Counted from the first letter of the stretch, positions 52,701-60,303 are shown. The stretch: 64,000 bases of DNA from Pteria penguin (GCA_035048485.1 CM068585.1:56353910-56417909); one strand, 5' to 3'. The notes: a model not told the origin generated them from the sequence alone. Numbers and translations are program-made.

Positions 52701-55439
52701 ATGTAGTGTAACTATCTACTGAAATGACCCAATTGTCCGGAATGCCGCATCTTATTACCGAAGTGCCCATGAAGTGGAACTTAAATGTCAATAATTATTG
52801 TTTTTTACATATAAATTTGAATTAATGAGGATAAAAACGTATGAACATATAGTATTTTTGTTTGATTCTCTTATCTTCGTATAAATTTCATTGTTAAAAA
52901 AATCGTAAAACTCAGAAGATTTATGTTACATTTTGCCGATTATTTCTCAACTAAATTACTATTTATGCCCTAGAACTCTAAGTCAACATGAAAAGCAATG
53001 ATTTGAGAGTATTTGACTAGAAGGAGAAGGGAATATCGGTATATATTTTGGGCATTTCTGCATTTTATAAATTTATTTCAGCAATTTAAGGGCATTTCGG
53101 CAGATAGTACTGCCCTAGTACTAATCAAAATAGCGGACAAGAATAACAACATGCTCCCAGATCGTGAACTCCCCAAATTTGAAATGTGAAATTTTTAATA
53201 AATTAATAATATCATTTATCTTGCCACCTGCAGAATTTCCTCTGATTCTTTCACAGAGGACTGAAAGTTGAAAAAAAAAAATTACAAACTTACGATGCTG
53301 TCCAATGATTTTCATGACATTTGTAATTTTCAAAGAATCATTAGAATTAATGTATGATGCTTTTTTAATAGTTTGTCCCCTCTTAATTATCCATAGAATA
53401 AAGGAATTGCTAGTTAAAATGGCATTTAAAGCATTTCTTTCTTTCTTTCATTTATTCTTGTTTGGTCTTTGGTAAAGACACTTGTTATCTTGTTATTGAG
53501 ATACATTTTATTGTTTAAAATTTAATGATAAAAATATCCCTTTGCAAAATGGTTTTCTTGTTCGTCAGATTATAATTGATCATCGATCGCTTATGATTTC
53601 AGATTATTGTCCCATCATCGATTATGAACCATCTGGAACTGTTCTTTTTTCATGACCCATCATTTTCTCAGTTATAATAAAATAACGGTACTTGACGCAT
53701 AAGTATAGATTGAACATCCTATCTGTCTGTGATAGACATTTTAAAGAAGGATAGAGGTGTGTGTCCATAAAGATAAAGACAAGTTAGTACAGTTCAAAAA
53801 AGCAATCTTTTCTCTGTAAATGTGCCTTAACATCAAGGGAAATTATGACCATTCTACACTTCATCAACATTGACTGCTTCCCTGTGTTTTATGCCCCATG
53901 TCACAAAATGACCTGGAAATAACTTTGGTATAAAATTGTCAGGATATTTTTTGTCTTTGTTGTCTTTTAGGGCACCATATATCTTATTCCTCTATAGAAT
54001 ACTTTTTGAGCCAGCATAGTTCAATCATTTAGGTGCTAGACGCATGACTTAAAGGTCCTTAGTCTGAGCCACAACAGTTGCACATCGCTGTCCTGTCTGT
54101 CTAAGGAGACTGAAAGAGTAAAGATGTAGGTCCCATGTCAAGGTAGATATGGCACATAAAAGATCCCTCACTGCTACAAGGGGATCCTCGACATAGGAGT
54201 GAATTTCTGTGCGATTAATTTTGCAGATGCCATCACCATATAAGATGTCGTTGTGGTGTAAAACGAAAATCAAAAAAAAAAAGCACAAACCAAATTGTTG
54301 AAAGTGTATGACTATATATAACTGGAATCTAAACAGTACATTGTCTTTGCAGCTATTCTTAGTCAGAGGTATGATCCTCATTTCCCTTTACAACACCAAC
54401 AGAAAGATCTACGATTATCGTTACTACTCGGTGACAAAGTCGAACAACCATTATATGTAGCGTCAGCAGCAAACGAGGTTAGTGCATATAGGTCAACAGA
54501 TACATTGCCTAATGGTGTCACTTGAAATCTTTTAAATTTAAATTTCAAACCAAATTAGTAGGTAAGTAACAAGAAACACTGGTGTCCACAGATTTTTTTC
54601 CAGGTGGCTTTTATCAAGTTATTTCAGCAACCGAGAAGAATATAAGCATTATACTTCACACATAGGTTCCTTATGACCAGAGCTTTCCAATTATTCCATG
54701 ACGCTTGATCATGTGACCTTAGACATTGATCAGCTTTAAAAAACAACTTTAACTTTGACTATATCTTTGGAATCAGTAGGGAAAGAGCTTTGATACCTCA
54801 CACATAGGTTCTTTATGATCAGAATTTTCAATGGATACCACGACTTGTGACCTTGACCTTGTTTAGATTTCGCTTCTCAATCCGGCCTTACCATCTTTGG
54901 CAGTTTCTTGTGTTATTTTTATTTCCTCGGGCTAATTGACAGGTAATTTGTGGACATCAAGTGTATCTTTTTATTTATTTAATTTTCCCTTCAGAGGCAC
55001 GTCAAAGATCCTCACTGCTTCGGATGAGTCCGTTGCAAAAGGTCTAAATTTGTATGCAATTCATCAGGCAGATGCCGTCACCATATTAGTGAAATAATCA
55101 TGGAGTGACGTAAAACAATAATCAATCAATCCTGAAGTTCGTGTATTTCTTGAAAAATTTTCAGTACACCTTTCCACATTAATTGTGGCCAATACTGGTA
55201 TATGGTGTGTTGCCCTATACATGAGTTGTCCTTATTTCTATATGACATTGTAATGAAGCCATGATTGTTATAATGAAAATGTGAGGAGAATGTAGTTTGT
55301 CAAGCATTAGGCCCCTTACATCATGTAGAATATTAAACTCATTTATTTCTCTCTCATTTGACAGCTCTACAAAAAAGCCAAGCGTTTAGGATACAGCGAC
55401 AGCGACGTTTCTGCAGTATACAGAGCTGCCAGTAACTGA
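19747..55439 (+). CDS. GLYR1: GLYR1/NDF: PWWP-domain nucleosome-binding protein with beta-hydroxyacid dehydrogenase fold, complete, 14 exons
   Basis: Chromatin protein (also called NPAC, N-PAC or NDF) known to bind nucleosomes and assist transcription through them. Coding exons: 19747-19781, 19877-19913, 21189-21271, 22578-22713, 24724-24846, 27389-27454, 30058-30225, 36301-36567, 49982-50092, 51181-51282, 51503-51665, 52254-52436, 54353-54477, 55365-55439; all phases join to 1674 nt, 557 aa, close to the ~553 aa human protein. Domains: PWWP at residues 1-97 ([18 protein letters not shown]); basic linker 98-272 with AT-hook KKRGRPSG near 167; Rossmann fold from ~273 ([12 protein letters not shown]); signature LEAPVVGS; helical C-terminal domain ending VYRAASN. 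Residue 441 is Lys in [11 protein letters not shown], the position of the catalytic lysine in this enzyme family. The ATG is chosen because [12 protein letters not shown] opens the PWWP fold directly. The gene faces DLD head to head and hosts two antisense genes in introns 7 and 8. Confidence 0.96.
20332..20575. mobile_element. Fold-back MITE GGGGCCAGTTGTTC in GLYR1 intron 2
   Basis: GGGGCCAGTTGTTCAAAACT at 20332 is repeated inverted at 20575 (AAGTTTCGAACAACTGGCCC), followed inward on both sides by the ACCACTGGTTA phrase. Arms are about 55 bp around a central AT-rich spacer. Confidence 0.8.
21826..22244. mobile_element. Fold-back element TACAGTCCAGGTGTTTT, GLYR1 intron 3
   Basis: The arm TACAGTCCAGGTGTTTTG at 21831 matches the inverted right end (CCAGGACACCTGGTCTATAC). 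Internal blocks CACCTGGATGTGGTCCACTT and GTGGTCCACATCCAGGTGCA are also inverted, so nested inverted repeats fill about 420 bp. Confidence 0.75.
23606..24103. mobile_element. Second copy of the TACAGTCCAGGT fold-back element, split by a SINE
   Basis: TACAGTCCAGGT at 23609 and the right arm (TTTCTCCAAAACACCTCGGC) match the 21826-22244 element. The copy is interrupted at 23675-23952 by a SINE with a perfect 12-bp target duplication. Confidence 0.8.
23675..23952 (+). mobile_element. Full-length tRNA-derived SINE, 278 bp, 12-bp TSD TGTAATTTCAAA
   Basis: The tRNA-like head AGCCGGCGTGGCCTGGTGGT has an A box (TGGCCTGGTGGTATCGCG) and a degenerate B box. The body GTGTCCTGTCTTTCGGATGA, AAGAACCGAGGCCCGTGTCA and ATCAGGCAGATGCCGTCACC ends in an (ATCA)n tail. 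TGTAATTTCAAA flanks it exactly at 23663-23674 and 23953-23964. This copy is the best reference in the window for the SINE family from which the two large satellites seem to derive. Confidence 0.85.
25345..27200 (+). repeat. 55-bp minisatellite, ~33 copies, grown from the 3' half of a SINE (GLYR1 intron 5)
   Basis: The unit ATAAGATCTGTGTGTCTCGG / GTGGGTCTGTTACATCAGGC / AGATGCCATCACCAC is 55 bp, with 53-bp variants lacking one TG. The flanks read as SINE: TGTCCTGGTCTTTGATTGAG before it and CAGATGCTGTCACCATAGAA after it. The unit aligns to the SINE 3' region (TGGGTCCGTTGCAAAGG through CATCAGGCAGATGCCGTCAC). Open frames across it are repeat artefacts. Confidence 0.85.
28340..28470 (+). mobile_element. 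Very degenerate SINE remnant
   Basis: GTCCTGTCATGAGCTC, CCAGTCTTCCAGATGGGACA and similar phrases follow the SINE order loosely. It lies in GLYR1 intron 6. Confidence 0.3.
28515..29060. repeat. Dispersed repeat, uninterrupted copy
   Basis: TGAAATTGTAAAACATTTTA, then AACAAAATCAATACATGTAC, then CATCATTGTCAACATCTTTT, and ending near GACGATATTTCATTTTCC. The same order of blocks is found at 31254-31473 plus 35297-35480, where it is split by a 3.8-kb insertion. Confidence 0.75.
29181..29934. mobile_element. TIR element CAGGGCTCGACATTAACA, 5-bp TSD ATCAC, GLYR1 intron 6
   Basis: The left end CAGGGCTCGACATTAACATT and right end GTGTTAATGTGGAGCCCTG are inverted. ATCAC flanks both (29176-29180 and 29935-29939). 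The interior is rich in CTTGTCCGA / CTTGTCTG words. A second MITE (29571-29791) is nested inside it. CAGGG ends with a 5-bp duplication resemble the 15461-16241 element, suggesting the same hAT-like superfamily. Confidence 0.8.
29571..29791. mobile_element. GGGTCTGGCGCC MITE copy 1, nested
   Basis: GGGTCTGGCGCCATAAACTG and its inverted right end CAGTTTATGGCGCCGGACCC enclose about 221 bp, with inner arms AATATACTTAAGTCAAATAT. Copy 2 is at 39924-40146. Confidence 0.8.
32269..33454 (-). pseudogene. Two-exon hypothetical gene with Cys-rich C-terminus, interrupted by one in-frame TGA; inside a TIR element
   Basis: Exon 1 (33019-33454) opens with ATG and runs 142 codons ([20 protein letters not shown]...) to TGA at 33026-33028, followed at once by a consensus donor ACAG|GTGAGT. 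Exon 2 (32269-32504) follows a CTGCAG acceptor and ends in TAA after a Cys-rich zinc-binding-like segment (ICCYCC ... VLPVCADC). Exon 1 ends in phase 1 and exon 2 starts in the matching phase, so without the TGA the two would form a frame of about 222 codons. The simplest reading is a nonsense mutation (a CGA to TGA change would do it); a short 142-aa product, readthrough or an assembly error are alternatives. The gene lies between the terminal inverted repeats of the 31474-35296 element, antisense to GLYR1. Function unknown; the Cys pattern resembles zinc-binding tails of transposon-borne proteins. Confidence 0.6.
34082..34745. repeat. ~275-bp tandem repeat, three partial copies
   Basis: GCAAAGCAATTCCGGT recurs at 34091, 34363 and 34641 (the last as GCAAAGCAATTCTGGT), each followed by an ATTGGC phrase, TGTCCGTC-type words and CATTTGCGTTTAGC-like segments. 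Confidence 0.7.
35960..36105. repeat. Dispersed repeat pair, copy 1 (copy 2 at 40690-40800)
   Basis: TTGTTAAATCAGATGACATC, TACTTTACACTTCAGTCATA and GACAAACATTGAAA here match CTGTTAAATCAGATGACGTC, TACTTTACACCTCGGCCATA and GACAAACATTGAAA at 40.7 kb. Copy 1 ends about 200 bp before GLYR1 exon 8. Confidence 0.7.
36895..37545. repeat. 26-28-bp minisatellite in GLYR1 intron 8
   Basis: The unit is TCCTGACATGTCATACAGGG followed by TGATA(AAG). Units are diverged at the left (36.9-37.2 kb) and almost identical at 37.25-37.54 kb, with three alternating lengths, as expected for recent expansion from one side. A few stray units occur to about 37.80 kb. Confidence 0.8.
39505..39645. repeat. ~72-bp imperfect tandem duplication
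   Basis: GGTCACATTGTCATCTTGAT GGGATAGTCCTATC is followed by GGTCACATTGTCATCTGGAT GGGAAGGTCCTATC, each ending in GTTGATGAC/GGTGATGAC. Confidence 0.6.
39924..40146. mobile_element. GGGTCTGGCGCC MITE copy 2, GLYR1 intron 8
   Basis: AGGATCCAGCGCCATAAACT on the left and CAGTTTATGGCGCCGGACCC on the right are inverted, with the inner arm GAATATACTTAAGTCAAA. Length and arms match copy 1. Confidence 0.8.
40690..40805. repeat. Dispersed repeat pair, copy 2
   Basis: Same block order as 35960-36105, with CpG-containing TGACGTCAC where copy 1 has TGACATCAC. This copy therefore looks less decayed by CpG deamination. Confidence 0.65.
41234..43906 (-). CDS. LRR-Ig single-pass transmembrane receptor with hendecad-repeat cytoplasmic tail, nested in GLYR1 intron 8
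   Basis: An 890-aa type I membrane protein with its coding region in one exon, antisense to GLYR1. Order: signal peptide ~1-17 ([17 protein letters not shown]); LRRNT with a Cys cluster (CFHECRC) from residue 21; about a dozen leucine-rich repeats to ~375 (for example [12 protein letters not shown]); LRRCT ~379-432 (CDCHISWL); one Ig-like domain ~433-565 with paired cysteines at 453 and 544 (DSGPYKC); membrane helix ~571-597; basic stop-transfer [10 protein letters not shown]; ten 11-residue repeats at 621-730; then a 160-residue acidic, Ser-rich tail with tyrosine motifs EEYLTA, SYDDL and YIDM. Many N-glycosylation sequons lie in the ectodomain. The reading frame runs upstream to 43984, but only through a TTG; the first ATG is 43906 and starts a clean signal peptide. 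Family resemblance is to invertebrate LRR-Ig neuronal or adhesion receptors; I cannot name an ortholog. Confidence 0.9.
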   Translation of the reverse strand: MATVFLLVLASVYSVGSQTTCFHECRCSEVQHGGIAMDCSDLSLMNFPNTYPENITSLNLSNNNIWNVEADMYNGLIELDLSFNQIEFLGKFDFQPLKVLKTLILKSNLISKYEDGTFADLENLHYLDLSENWISEIRPGLLQGLKNLKHLVLSGNKISNIKSAAFRDVIGLHTLELSFSSFQEWRHISVSGLTSVNDLILQENNVSDVAEISDTFPEALHIKRLYLQYNSIRELTNNSLHGYPDLEELYLQNNSIAAISEGGFCANFNLRVLYLDSNLISVIPFPMFSSLRNLHTLSISHMGQLVSIDHSGLHGLTNLTTLHLHDNPRLHYIPEGLLHPLHRLKFLNLHHNSISYLSQHTFQGQTNLTVDISENKLKCDCHISWLVQEFHTNFSGLNFTLENPANLSCITENNTYLPLPQVTNQDAQCQDSRWAGMNIYHEFSLGTSVRVICPYDDSPAVKIIWVTPRQKNLTFHPGSSISLADHPSLEDVLWNSSYHMGHYWHQSDSYFPELSSLQNRMVVLDDGSLYIDYFLRIDSGPYKCVIKTPSNVSVVHYTIRINNDILMEVKVLSLFVGFGCAASFFMLNLIYVFISALARRCINQRRREAIVQFMENFDQYRSAKLGSLKENYNSQVSKIRDTYRARMDKLSDSYNYQMSRLKEGTSHRVDLIRDKYHSQQKKIRDYSSHQMAQLREGYNNQILKMRDYGSLQLGKFHKKYKLKQKHMIKVLETMNIDNCRTLIDTECVRTESALFQADEILHNTPEESRSVSSEEYLTAASASSSGHSSYDDLSIHNLPSSETLQNETQAAGNKTSEEDDPSFETVNSSPSVNEEELWTTTQSGSLVNERALGDFTYIDMHMIDEGEMGDSDDDMRTEEENKTSNLVTEV
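43907..44003 (-). other. 5' UTR part of the LRR-Ig receptor exon, with upstream splice acceptor
   Basis: On the minus strand a poly-T tract followed by CACAG lies immediately before position 44003, a good 3' splice acceptor 97 nt upstream of the ATG at 43906. This suggests at least one non-coding first exon further upstream, within 44-50 kb, which I could not place. The leader contains a very short upstream ORF (ATG AAA GGA TCT TGA), which could lower translation of the main frame. Confidence 0.5.
44554..44640 (+). mobile_element. tRNA-derived SINE head, well preserved
   Basis: GCCGGCGTGGCCTAGTGGTA carries an intact A box, and GGTTCGAGCCC is a perfect B box. The anticodon-arm-like stem CTCG/CGAG and T-stem GGGG/CCCC fold. 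GTGTCCTGTTC follows, as in the SINE at 23.7 kb. I call it a SINE rather than a tRNA gene because the acceptor stem pairs poorly and SINE sequence follows. It lies in GLYR1 intron 8, upstream of the LRR-Ig gene. Confidence 0.65.
45895..46140. repeat. ~60-bp purine-rich tandem repeat, four to five units
   Basis: GGTACGAGGATGT, CTAGAGAGAGAGAG and GGACCAAGACAAACC recur in order about every 60 bp. The minus-strand frame across it is an artefact of the repeat. Confidence 0.7.
46141..49981. other. Remainder of GLYR1 intron 8, no feature resolved
   Basis: I see several homopolymer G/C tracts (47086, 48725, 49538) and scattered short frames but no exon with good borders. Non-coding 5' exons and the promoter of the nested LRR-Ig gene may lie somewhere in 44-50 kb. 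Confidence 0.4.
50300..50425. repeat. Tandem duplication of ~71 bp in GLYR1 intron 9
   Basis: ATATCCTCGTCAGCGGTCAA CCATATGCTGACTGCCATCA is repeated almost exactly (AGTGGTC in the second copy). Confidence 0.65.
50585..50790 (+). mobile_element. Degenerate SINE in GLYR1 intron 9
   Basis: TTTGAATGAGACTGTAAAAA, GTCAGAATTTCTGTGC and GCAGGTGCCTTCAACATATA follow the SINE body order (GGATGAGACAGTAAGAACC ... GCAGATGCCGTCACCATATA). Confidence 0.5.
51905..52142. repeat. ~115-bp imperfect tandem duplication, GLYR1 intron 11
   Basis: GGCACAAACTGCCCAAAGGT CTGC and GGTGGTAGCTTTCACTGGGT recur as GGTGCAAACTGCTCAAAGGT CTGC and GGTGGTAGCTTTCACTGAGT. Both units end in GGGGAGATAATCCTGGCA. Confidence 0.65.
54010..54290 (+). 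mobile_element. Diverged full-length SINE just before GLYR1 exon 13
   Basis: The head is decayed. The body keeps AAAAGATCCCTCACTGCTAC, GTGAATTTCTGTGC, GCAGATGCCATCACCATATA and TGTAAAACGAAAATC in SINE order. It ends about 60 bp before the exon 13 acceptor. Confidence 0.6.
54990..55135 (+). mobile_element. 3' half of the SINE, GLYR1 intron 13
   Basis: GGCACGTCAAAGATCCTCAC, GAGTCCGTTGCAAAAGG, CATCAGGCAGATGCCGTCAC and AATCAATCAATC tail. The 5' truncation is typical of L1-type reverse transcription. Confidence 0.75.
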
Positions 55440-55864
55440 TTAATTAGCAATATGTGCAATCTAGACAATTCAGCGTGTTCATTCTCAGATCTGCTGCTGC
55501 GACAAAACTCCAGGTGACAGAGTTATCTCACTTGGCTAAGGACGCCAATGTTACTAGTCCGGAGGCAGCTGGAATCTGCAGGTTCCTCATGTTTTTATCT
55601 AAAGATAATAATCATGTTTTGTAATTTTCACAATCAGTTGCCATAGCAACATGAACTCTGCATTTGAGGTGAACAGAGCCAAAAAAACCCCACTTAATAA
55701 AATTGTTTCTGATCCAAACTGTTTGTATCTTAAATGATCATTGAATAATGGCCTATGTTGTAAATTATGTACATGATGTGTATGCAATGTTTGCATATGG
55801 CTACATCGTATATTTTATCTAGATGAGAGCAGAATCTCTGTACATTGTTTTATACCTTGTTTTG

Positions 55865-55870
55865 AATAAA
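55865..55870 (+). promoter_or_regulatory. Poly(A) signal AATAAA of GLYR1
   Basis: AATAAA lies 426 bp after the GLYR1 stop codon and is followed by a TG-rich stretch (CGTTTTGTTGATG), the usual layout for cleavage and polyadenylation. It implies a 3' UTR of roughly 450 bp. Confidence 0.6.
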
Positions 55871-56829
55871 AGGCCTCGTTTATTGAAAAACGTTTTGTTG
55901 ATGAGAGTATGAAACCAATGATGAACAGTATTGATACCAATTCATGTACGACATGGTCGCTTTGTGGTTATTTTTTTTCTTATGAGTGAATCTTGTAGAG
56001 ACTTTAAACCAAGACAATGCATTGTTGTATTACATCTTCATTGTGTTTCTGTATAATAGTCGGTTATATGAAATTTTTATATAAGATTTTTTTTTTTAAA
56101 TCATCGGAGTAAATGTATGCTCATTACCTCATCACTGTCATGAAGTGTATGGATGAAAGGAAAAAAAAAATGTTTTTGTGTGATAGAAGGGTGCAGCAAA
56201 ATAGTTTTCATATTCAAATCAGTATGTATATGACAGTATGTTATAGATCGTGTGTTGTTGAAATAGTCATGCTAGAGGAAAAACTCCAATATTTCACTGT
56301 TATATGCTGCTTCCTATATTTTTGTTTAATGGTCAGTCTCAACAATTGATTTCTGTACAGTCGTTGAAGGAAATGAACATGCTATTGTTGGACATCTAGA
56401 TGTCACCGTTTCATTTTCATCTCATGGATGGTTGCATGTTTTTACATTTATCATTGGATGCTTTTGTTCGGTCATTGAATATGCGAGTCATTCATTTAAT
56501 TGTAAGTTAATATTTACACAGCCGCTGGTTATTCATGTTTTGTGTTTGTATGGTTTGGTCCACACTTTTGAGACTGTAAACTTTTACTATAAAACTGTTT
56601 TATAGATGCAAAAATTTTGTTTCGTGATTCCAATGCCAGAAGCTTGATTCAGGTTGTTTCATTTTAGCGACAAGGTGCTCGCAGTTTCTTCAATTTTATT
56701 CCTGAAAAGTTTTTTAAAGACTTTAGAATCATCCTTATGGTTGAGCTCACAATCAGAGTTAACAGTATTTGTATCTGTATTGTATATTTATTGAATATTC
56801 ATATTTCTCCATCATTCATTTGTTTTTGT

Positions 56830-57215
56830 CCTGTCATTGGTCATTAATTTTTGTCTGAACTTTGACCATACATTTTTGTATAGTCATGGTCATTTTTATT
56901 TTTTTATGATTGTCCATTCATTTTTGTCCTGTCATTGGCCATTAATTTTTGTCTGAACTTTAACCCTTCATTTTTGTATAGTCCTTGGTCTTTTTTTTAT
57001 CATTGTCCATTCATTTTTGTCCAGTCATTTGTCATTCATGTTTGTCCAGAAATAGGATGTTCATTTTTGTCAAATCATTGGGCATTCATTTTTGACAAGA
57101 CGTAGGACATTTGTATGTGTCCAATAAGAGAATGTTTATTTTTGTCCAATAATAGGATGTGTTTTTTCTTCCCCTGTCTGGTCATTGGACAGATACTTGG
57201 ACATTTTTTGTTGTC
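56830..57215. repeat. Degenerate TTTTTGTCCAGTCATTGG-type repeat
   Basis: CATTTTTGTC words recur every ~20-90 bp in loosely tandem fashion (for example TCATTTTTGTCCTGTCATTG twice, 112 bp apart). Older and more diverged than the array that follows it. Confidence 0.6.
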
Positions 57216-57424
57216 CAGGGGCCGGGCATCAAGATGTCTCAAATGTCAGATGATGTAATGTATGTCTTAATCATGCTGTATCTGCAACAGATACGATAAT
57301 TGTTTTATGCATTATATAAGAGAGTAATAAATGATAGGATATGTCGTGTGCAGTTTTCATTCAGAAACGTGGGTATAGGATGCAAGTATTTCAAAGGCTA
57401 TTCAACATGTTCTATCTCTCTATG

Positions 57425-57705
57425 AGTGTCCATGTTGTTGTCTGTCAGTTTGCCCATTCTCAGTCAGTTTATCCATGCTGTTGTCTGTCAGTTTGTCCAT
57501 TCTCAGTCAGTTTGTCCATGCTTTTGTCTGTCAGTTTGTCCATTCTCAGTCAGTTTATCCATGCTGTTGTCTGTCAGTTTGTCCATTCTCAGTTTATCCA
57601 TGCTGTTGTCTGTCAGTTTGTCCATTCTCAGTCAGATTATCCATGTTGTTGTCTGTCAGTTTGTCCATTCTCAGTCAGTTTATCCATGCTGTTGTCTGTC
57701 ACCTT
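57425..57705. repeat. 43-bp minisatellite, about six units
   Basis: The unit is CAGTTTATCCATGCTGTTGT / CTGTCAGTTTGTCCATTCTC / AGT. It resembles the preceding degenerate TTTGTCC array and may be its recent expansion. Three open frames cross it because the unit lacks stops; none is a gene. Confidence 0.8.
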
Positions 57706-57829
57706 CAGATGAGACCATAGGCCCTGTACCACTATACACATTGGCATGTGATAGTATAGTTACTTATGGCTACTTGGAAAAGTCAAATTATTGTCCCGAG
57801 GTAGTGAGAAAGACATGAGCAACAGTACA

Positions 57830-58022
57830 TCAATAGACCATATTCCGGTTTTGATAAATGACAACTTTTTGTCCGAGGTAATACATTTTGGCGTTGTTTT
57901 TCATAGTGATGTCATAATGCATGACATAGATTCATTGTAACGTCACTATGAAAAACAAGGCCAAAAGGTATTAGTTCGGACAAAAGGTCGTCATTTATCA
58001 AAACCGGAATATGGTCTATTGA
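57830..58022. mobile_element. Fold-back MITE TCAATAGACCATATTCCGG, 193 bp
   Basis: TCAATAGACCATATTCCGGT at 57830 is exactly repeated inverted at 58022, and the arms pair over about 85 bp with few mismatches around a short centre (ATAATGCATGACATAG). The intergenic position and near-perfect arms suggest a young copy. Confidence 0.85.
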
Positions 58023-58139
58023 CCGACCTCACAGTTTTAACCGTTTCATACTTACAGAACAGTATGTTAGATAGCGGAAACAGTCAAAAATGATGAATTA
58101 CATTTGATATAGATGACTAGGTAATAATATAAACTGAGG

Positions 58140-59640
58140 CATGGTATGTGTTAGCATATGACAGTATAAACTGAGTTCCCTATCTGCAATATACATTGGC
58201 ATGTGACAATATAAACTGAGTTCCCTATCTGCGATATACATTGGCATGTGACAGTATAAACTGAGTTCCCTATCTGCGATATACATTGGCATATGACAGT
58301 ATAAACTGAGTTCCCTATCTGCGATATACATTGGCATATGACAGTATAAACTAAATTCCCTATCTGCGATATACATTGGCATATGACAGTATAAACTGAG
58401 TTCCCTATCTGCGATATACATTGGCATATGACAGTATAAACTGAGTTCCCTATCTGCGATATACATTGGCATATGACAGTATAAACTAAATTCCCTATCT
58501 GCGATATACATTGGCATATGACAGTATAAACTGAGTTCCTATCTGCAATATACATTGGCATATGACAGTATAAACTGAGTTCCTATCTGCGATATACATT
58601 GGCATATGACAGTATAAACTAAATTCCCTATCTGCGATATACATTGGCATATGACAGTATAAACTGAGTTCCCTATCTGCGATATACATTGGCATATGAC
58701 AGTATAAACTGAGTTCCTATCTGCGATATACATTGGCATGTGACAGCATAAACAAAGGCCCGTGTCACAGTATACTTTAGCATGTGACAGCAGTAAAAGG
58801 AGGTGTCTTGTCACAGTATATGTTGACATGTGACAGTATAAACCAAGGCTCGGTGTCATGATTCATGTTGGCATGTGATGGTATAAACCGAGGCTCGGTG
58901 TCGTGGTACATGTTGGCATGTGATGGCATGAACCGAGGCTCGGTGTCATGGTACATGTTGGCTTGTGATGGCATTACCCAAGGCTTGGTGTCGAGGTACA
59001 TGTTGGCATGTGATGGTATAAACCAAGGCTCGGTGTTATGATATATGTTGGCATGTAATGGTTTAAACCAATGCTCGGTGTCATAATACATGTTGGCATG
59101 TGATGGTATAAACCAAGGACCCAATTCATAGTATGTGGGCACGCAATAGTATAATCCGAGTTCGCGTGTGAGTGTATGTTAGCACATGACAGTATAAACC
59201 AAGGCCCTGTGTCAGGGTACACGGCTCGTGACAGTATAAACCGAGGTCCCTCGTCATGTTATACGTTGGCACATGACAGTATAAATCAAGGCCCTGTGGC
59301 ACGGTATACGTTATCGAATGATAATATTTACCGGGATACCGTGTCGCGGTATACGTTGTCACATAGTAATATTTACCGGGATACCGTGTCGCGGGGGGCA
59401 GGCTTGGTGTAGTGGTTAAGCGCTTGGCTTGCGGCGCCGACGATCCGGGTTCGATTCCTGGGTTGCGCCACTATGTTTAAGAGGTTGGTAAAGCGACGTA
59501 AAACACCAATCAACCAACCAACCGTATCCCGGTATACGTTGTCACATTGTAATATTTACCGGGATACCGTGTCGCGGTATACGTTGTCACATTGTAATAT
59601 TTACCGGGATACCGTGTCGCGGTATACGTTGACACGTGAT
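58140..59640. repeat. 45-bp satellite, ~1.5 kb, three subfamilies in order
   Basis: Block 1 (58140-58735): GGCATATGACAGTATAAACT / GAGTTCCCTATCTGCGATAT / ACATT, ~13 near-identical units. Block 2 (58735-59300): GTGATGGTATAAACCGAGGC / TCGGTGTCATGGTACATGTT, ~12 diverged units. Block 3 (59310-59640): TTACCGGGATACCGTGTCGC / GGTATACGTTGTCACAT. All keep a 45-bp register. The block 2 unit aligns to the SINE body GACAGTAAGAACCGAGGCCC / GTGTCATGGTATGCATGGCA. Open frames here are not genes. Confidence 0.85.
59397..59520 (+). mobile_element. tRNA-derived SINE, second family, inserted in the 45-bp satellite
   Basis: The head GGCTTGGTGTAGTGGTTAAG has a clear A box, and GGGTTCGATTCC is a perfect B box. It is followed by CACTATGTTTAAGAGGTTGG, CGACGTAAAACACC and an (AATC/AACC)n tail. 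The satellite resumes after it; flanking CCGTGTCGCGG / CCGTATCCCGG may be an imperfect target duplication. Confidence 0.75.
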
Positions 59641-59864
59641 ATTAGAAAACGAGACCCAGTTTACAGTACATATTGGTCCGTAGAAGATTCATCAGTGCTT
59701 TCAATGGGTCTGGTATTAAGGTCACATCTCCGAGATGACGCACAAGGTAGGTCCTGACGCTGTATTAGTAAAATACGCTTGATGGTGTGTATAACAATAC
59801 AAAACGTATAGTGAGTTATCTTCTACTTCCTATTTGTATATAGGATGAGACAGGACAAGCTGAC

Positions 59865-60000
59865 TTCCCACGTCACGGTATTCATTGGGACGTAAAAGAT
59901 CCTCCACTGCTTCAAATGGTTCCGTGGCGCAAGTTAAGGTCATGAGGCCATGGACCAGACATGTGCCGCCACCGATAATTTTGGTGTCATTTAACAACAT
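59865..60000 (+). mobile_element. SINE 3' fragment
   Basis: GACGTAAAAGATCCTCCACT, GGTTCCGTGGCGCAAG and CATGTGCCGCCACC follow the 3' half of the first SINE family. Confidence 0.5.
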
Positions 60001-60303
60001 GCAACAAAGCTAAGTTATCTTATATCTATCCCACCAACAGAAAAGAATGTCGTTGAATACTATGGAATAGGCTTCGCCGCTGAAACCTTTATTATGAAGG
60101 ATTTTTGAAAGGGGCAATAGAGTGATTGGTTATGACGTCATATTAACGTATTATTGTTCTTGACCTCATCTTTGTGGGAAAACGTTTGATTTCCTGTCTT
60201 TAACATAGGACTGAGCAAATTACGGCGAACCCATTGTCCTTTCATCCATCTGTTTAGTCTATGTGTTTTTATGCCCCGCCATATATGGGCGGGCGTCATT
60301 CCG

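Noticed and set aside
57341..57818. Three overlapping frames rich in Cys/Val/Ser
   Set aside because: They cross the 43-bp minisatellite; openness follows from the unit sequence.
58098..59142. Minus-strand frames repeating MPMYIADRELSLYCH and similar
   Set aside because: Translation of the 45-bp satellite (15 codons per unit); open in more than one frame, so not coding.
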